Source: an uncultured bacterium (lineage in GTDB: Bacteria > Patescibacteriota > Gracilibacteria > UBA4473). From it: a DNA stretch of 8,274 bases. Shown here piece after piece: positions 6,113-8,274 of this stretch. The translations under genes were made by a program, and so were the position numbers. The stretch lies in NCBI GenBank assembly GCA_947311285.1, contig CAMZKS010000124.1:1-8274 (forward strand), given 5' to 3'. The first letter of the stretch is position 1. Each line of letters starts with the position of its first letter. The notes below the pieces were generated by a model, which made no database searches, was not told where the DNA came from, and saw only the letters and a program-made list of their open reading frames with translations.

Positions 6113-6718
6113 TTACTGAACTTCTCCAGCTAATACTTGTTCAATCAAGCGAGCAAAGCTTTTCTCTGGGATGACTCCAGGAACAGGGATTGAGTCATTA
6201 ATCAAAAAGTAGGGCGTGCCACTTACGCCAAGGGCGGTGGCTTCATCAACATCTTCCTGTACTTGTGACCGACCACCGCCGTTAGCAGCACAGGTATTAA
6301 ACTTTTCAATATCTATGCCCACCGATTCGGCTACGGCTTGCAGATTTTCTGGGGCGTAATTTTGAAAATTTTCTTCAAATAATTTGTCGTGATAAGCCTT
6401 AAATTTTCCTTGTCTACGTGCACATTCCGCCGTTTCAGCCACTAAATAAGTTTCAGCGGATAGGGGGAAATGTTTCATCTCAAATGTTACCTTATCTCCA
6501 AATTGAGCTTTTAGGTTTTTAATGGTGTAATGTGCTGTTTTACAGTGTCCACAGGCGTAATCAAAAAATTTAACAACGTTTGCTGTTTGTACGGGCACGG
6601 CTTCAGAAATGATTGCCGGTGTTTCTACGTCTTCGACCGTAACTGCTTTTTCTGTAATAGCCGTCTCGCCACAGGCGACTAACGTTACGGTTACCAAAGC
6701 CAGTAAAAGTGTCTTCAT
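6113..6718 (-). CDS. DsbA-like thioredoxin-fold lipoprotein
   Basis: A 201-residue exported thiol-disulfide oxidoreductase of the DsbA/Thioredoxin_4 type, predicted to be anchored on the outer face of the cytoplasmic membrane. The N-terminus is a lipoprotein signal peptide with lipobox LVAC (13-16), Cys16 being the expected lipidated residue, followed by a linker to about 45. The thioredoxin fold then has VKFFDYACGHCK (49-60) with active site CGHC (56-59), the helical insertion, and the cis-proline loop GVSGTPYF (164-171, Pro169). Cys99 and Cys143 could form a second, structural disulfide. The CGHC centre suggests an oxidase or isomerase; the direction cannot be read from the sequence, and no DsbB or VKOR partner is in the window. 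Its ATG overlaps the TGA of lgt (ATGA), and Lgt is the enzyme that would lipidate it. DUF167 follows without a gap. Confidence 0.88.
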   Translation of the reverse strand: MKTLLLALVTVTLVACGETAITEKAVTVEDVETPAIISEAVPVQTANVVKFFDYACGHCKTAHYTIKNLKAQFGDKVTFEMKHFPLSAETYLVAETAECARRQGKFKAYHDKLFEENFQNYAPENLQAVAESVGIDIEKFNTCAANGGGRSQVQEDVDEATALGVSGTPYFLINDSIPVPGVIPEKSFARLIEQVLAGEVQ

Positions 6719-7497
6719 GTGCGTTTTTTAAAGTAAAGATAAGCCAGTAATGTGCTTCCCATAACAATCATGATAGTGCATAAGGTTTGTCCCATAGTCA
6801 AGAACCCGACATAAATTTCGGGTTGGCGGTAGTATTCAATGATAAACCGTAATACACCGTACATAATTAAAAATAGTCCCAGCCAGCTGCCTGGTCGAAG
6901 ATTTATATTTTTCCAAATCAGTCCGAAAAATACCAGTGCCATGAGACCATTTTTAGTGGCTTCAAATAATTGGCTTGGGTAGCGAACAGCTTGGTCTACG
7001 TGAGGGAATATAACCCCCCAACCAGCAGGATTTACCCGTCCATAAAGTTCGCCGTTCACGAAATTAGCCATTCGCCCAATAAGAAGAGCTAGGCAAAGTG
7101 GGATAATGAATACATCTACCAGTTTTAAAAATGATTCTTGTTTATATCTGCACCACAATAGCCCAAATACTATGGCGCCAATTACGCCGCCATGAATGCT
7201 CATCCCTCCTTCCCAAACCCTGAAAAAGCTTAAGGGATTGGTTAGTAATGTGTCTAAATTATAAAACAGCATAAAGCCAATTCGACCTCCTAACACGCCA
7301 GAAACAAAGCCTCCAAACACGAGGTTTTCCCACGTTTTCCAATTTATAGAGGCTCGGTTTTTAAAGGATTTTTGAAACAGCCACCACCCAAAGTAGGTGA
7401 ATAAAAAATAATTAGCTAAATACATAAGACCATACCAATAAACCTCAAACCCAATAAAGGAGAAGGCCACAGGATCAAAGTTCCAAGTATAAACCAT
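6715..7497 (-). CDS. lgt: phosphatidylglycerol-prolipoprotein diacylglyceryl transferase
   Basis: Lgt is the integral membrane enzyme that transfers diacylglycerol from phosphatidylglycerol to the lipobox cysteine of prolipoproteins, the first step of lipoprotein maturation. All expected landmarks are present in 260 residues: YWYGLMYLA (20-28), WEGGMSIHGGVIG (95-107) with His102, the Lgt signature IGRMANFVNGELYGR (140-154) with Arg142 and Asn145 (equivalent to E. coli Arg143 and Asn146), RYPSQLFEA (172-180), and YGVLRFIIEYYR (213-224) with Arg217. About seven hydrophobic segments are seen. The start overlaps the stop of the LemA-like gene by one base (TAATG) and the stop overlaps the DsbA-like start by four, indicating translational coupling through the operon. 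No Shine-Dalgarno site is evident. Nothing essential is missing. Confidence 0.95.
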   Translation of the reverse strand: MVYTWNFDPVAFSFIGFEVYWYGLMYLANYFLFTYFGWWLFQKSFKNRASINWKTWENLVFGGFVSGVLGGRIGFMLFYNLDTLLTNPLSFFRVWEGGMSIHGGVIGAIVFGLLWCRYKQESFLKLVDVFIIPLCLALLIGRMANFVNGELYGRVNPAGWGVIFPHVDQAVRYPSQLFEATKNGLMALVFFGLIWKNINLRPGSWLGLFLIMYGVLRFIIEYYRQPEIYVGFLTMGQTLCTIMIVMGSTLLAYLYFKKRT

Positions 7498-8111
7498 TAT
7501 TTAAAAGCTTGGAAAGGTGCGGCTCCAATGATTCGGGTAAAGAGGCTTAAAACAGGGAAGTTAATCCATTTGTTCCATCGATTCGCTTCGTCATTATAGA
7601 CTTTTTGCAGTTGTACGAGCTTGGCATCAATAAATTCTAAATCTTTCGCAATTTTAGCAAATTTTGTTCCCGGCTTGATTTGGTTTTTCTTATCAAGTGT
7701 TGAAAAATAGAAAAATAAAATTTTAGAAACCTGTTCTTCAATTTTAAGACGTTCGTTTGGATTTTTTTTAAAAGAAGTCTCTCGGCTTTTTTGCCGAATT
7801 TCTAATAATTTTGAACGTAAGTCTTCATCTAGTAAATTGTCTTTTTCTGATAAACGAATCACTAAAGGAATCATCATTTGTCTTTTGGTAAGAAAAAACA
7901 AAATAAAGATCCATAGCTTTTGGATTTGATCTTGACGCTGTCGGATTTTTTTGAGACCCCAAAGCACTAAGGCCAAAAATATGACGACAGAAATAACCAT
8001 TACAGCGTTTGTGTTGAACCAATTTATAATCGGTTCGACACCACTCCACTCAATATTTGTGAACCAATTGTTAGTTTCAGCCACTCGCCGTACGCCTTGT
8101 TCATCAATCAT
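7497..8111 (-). CDS. divergent LemA-family membrane protein
   Basis: A 204-residue protein with one strong N-terminal membrane segment (about 36-54) and a helical remainder. The C-terminal part carries the LemA pattern: LEFIDAKLVQLQKVYNDEANRWNKWINFP read in two pieces, with Tyr172-Asn173, a second Asn at 180, Asn184-Phe185-Pro186, then a hydrophobic stretch and Gly196 before a terminal Phe203. Residues 61-87 (QIQKLW...MIPLVIRL) align in position with the LemA helix that normally reads WxQIxxxLxRRxDLIPNLV, but are more hydrophobic and lack the Arg-Arg. LemA proteins have no settled function; some are envelope associated. The N-terminus before the membrane segment is longer than usual. AGGA lies 8 bases before the ATG, the best ribosome binding site in the operon. 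It overlaps lgt by one base. Confidence 0.6.
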   Translation of the reverse strand: MIDEQGVRRVAETNNWFTNIEWSGVEPIINWFNTNAVMVISVVIFLALVLWGLKKIRQRQDQIQKLWIFILFFLTKRQMMIPLVIRLSEKDNLLDEDLRSKLLEIRQKSRETSFKKNPNERLKIEEQVSKILFFYFSTLDKKNQIKPGTKFAKIAKDLEFIDAKLVQLQKVYNDEANRWNKWINFPVLSLFTRIIGAAPFQAFK

Positions 8112-8112
8112 T

Positions 8113-8259
8113 TTAAGCGTCCTGAATTATAGAGAAATCGAGAGAGCTACGGTAGCCCATCACGCCAAAGGTACGTTCCATTTCTGCTTCAAAATCTTTA
8201 GTTTTTGGTACATTAATTTTTAAGGCAGAACTGTCGAAGCCGAAAAGTCGGTCTGTCAT
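8113..8259 (-). CDS. small hypothetical protein, 48 residues
   Basis: A short ORF beginning with ATG at 8257-8259 and ending with TAA one base before the LemA-like ATG. The product begins MTDRLFGFDSSALKINVP and ends with SSLDFSIIQDA; I do not recognise it. It has no membrane segment and a balanced charged composition consistent with real protein. An in-frame TAG at 8266-8268 shows it does not continue upstream in the same frame unless a frameshift or sequencing error is present, so it could also be the broken 3' end of a longer gene outside the window. No Shine-Dalgarno site is visible in the few upstream bases. Tight spacing to the next gene supports it being the upstream member of the operon. 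Confidence 0.45.
   Translation of the reverse strand: MTDRLFGFDSSALKINVPKTKDFEAEMERTFGVMGYRSSLDFSIIQDA
8120..8123 (-). promoter_or_regulatory. ribosome binding site of the LemA-like gene
   Basis: AGGA on the minus strand, 8 bases before the ATG at 8111 and inside the end of the small upstream ORF. It supports the chosen start and is one of very few Shine-Dalgarno-like sites in the window. Confidence 0.5.
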
Positions 8260-8274
8260 CAAAATCTATGGTAC

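Noticed and set aside
5846..6717. Possible UGA recoding as in Gracilibacteria/Absconditabacteria
   Set aside because: DUF167 and lgt end naturally at TGA at the expected protein length, and no gene contains in-frame TGA.
7951..8223. + strand 90-codon frame over the LemA-like start and the small ORF
   Set aside because: It is antisense to a gene with a good start site and family signature, and its product looks random.
8240..8251. CCGA-AAAG-TCGG hairpin near the right edge as a terminator
   Set aside because: The stem is only 4 bp, has no T-run and lies inside the small ORF.

Overview
The window reads as a compact bacterial chromosome segment with the standard stop code: UGA ends at least the DUF167 and lgt genes. 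Genes are tightly packed with overlapping or abutting starts and stops, and few have recognisable Shine-Dalgarno sites. A small-genome bacterium of the Patescibacteria (Candidate Phyla Radiation) type is my best guess. That rests on style and gene content rather than a diagnostic marker; the UGA stops argue against the UGA-recoding Gracilibacteria/Absconditabacteria. No mobile element, CRISPR array, tRNA or rRNA was seen.

Layout. Positions 1-154 hold no securely called gene, but contain two perfect short inverted repeats and a good sigma70-type promoter. On the + strand follow a thioredoxin reductase/AhpF-like flavoprotein (155-1156) that has lost both redox cysteines, and an AT-rich orphan gene of 154 codons (1207-1671). 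From 1668 to 8259 all genes are on the minus strand and look like one operon. In transcription order it holds: a 48-codon small ORF, a divergent LemA-family membrane protein, lgt (prolipoprotein diacylglyceryl transferase), a DsbA-like thioredoxin-fold lipoprotein, a DUF167/YggU protein, rsmA/ksgA, a DUF4153 polytopic membrane protein, and an RsmF/NSUN-type 16S rRNA m5C methyltransferase. The two halves converge and share a TTAA palindrome as both stop codons.

How they fit together. Lgt is the enzyme expected to lipidate the DsbA-like protein encoded immediately downstream; the two genes overlap by 4 bases (ATGA). RsmA and RsmF both modify 16S rRNA near the decoding centre and bracket the DUF4153 gene. 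With LemA and DUF4153 the operon mixes envelope and ribosome-maturation functions. The flavoprotein faces it from the other strand and is the gene whose predicted chemistry departs most from its family. The most unusual points are the Cys-less active site of that flavoprotein, an in-frame insertion of about 30 residues in RsmA that resembles a translated palindromic repeat, and the low-GC orphan gene.
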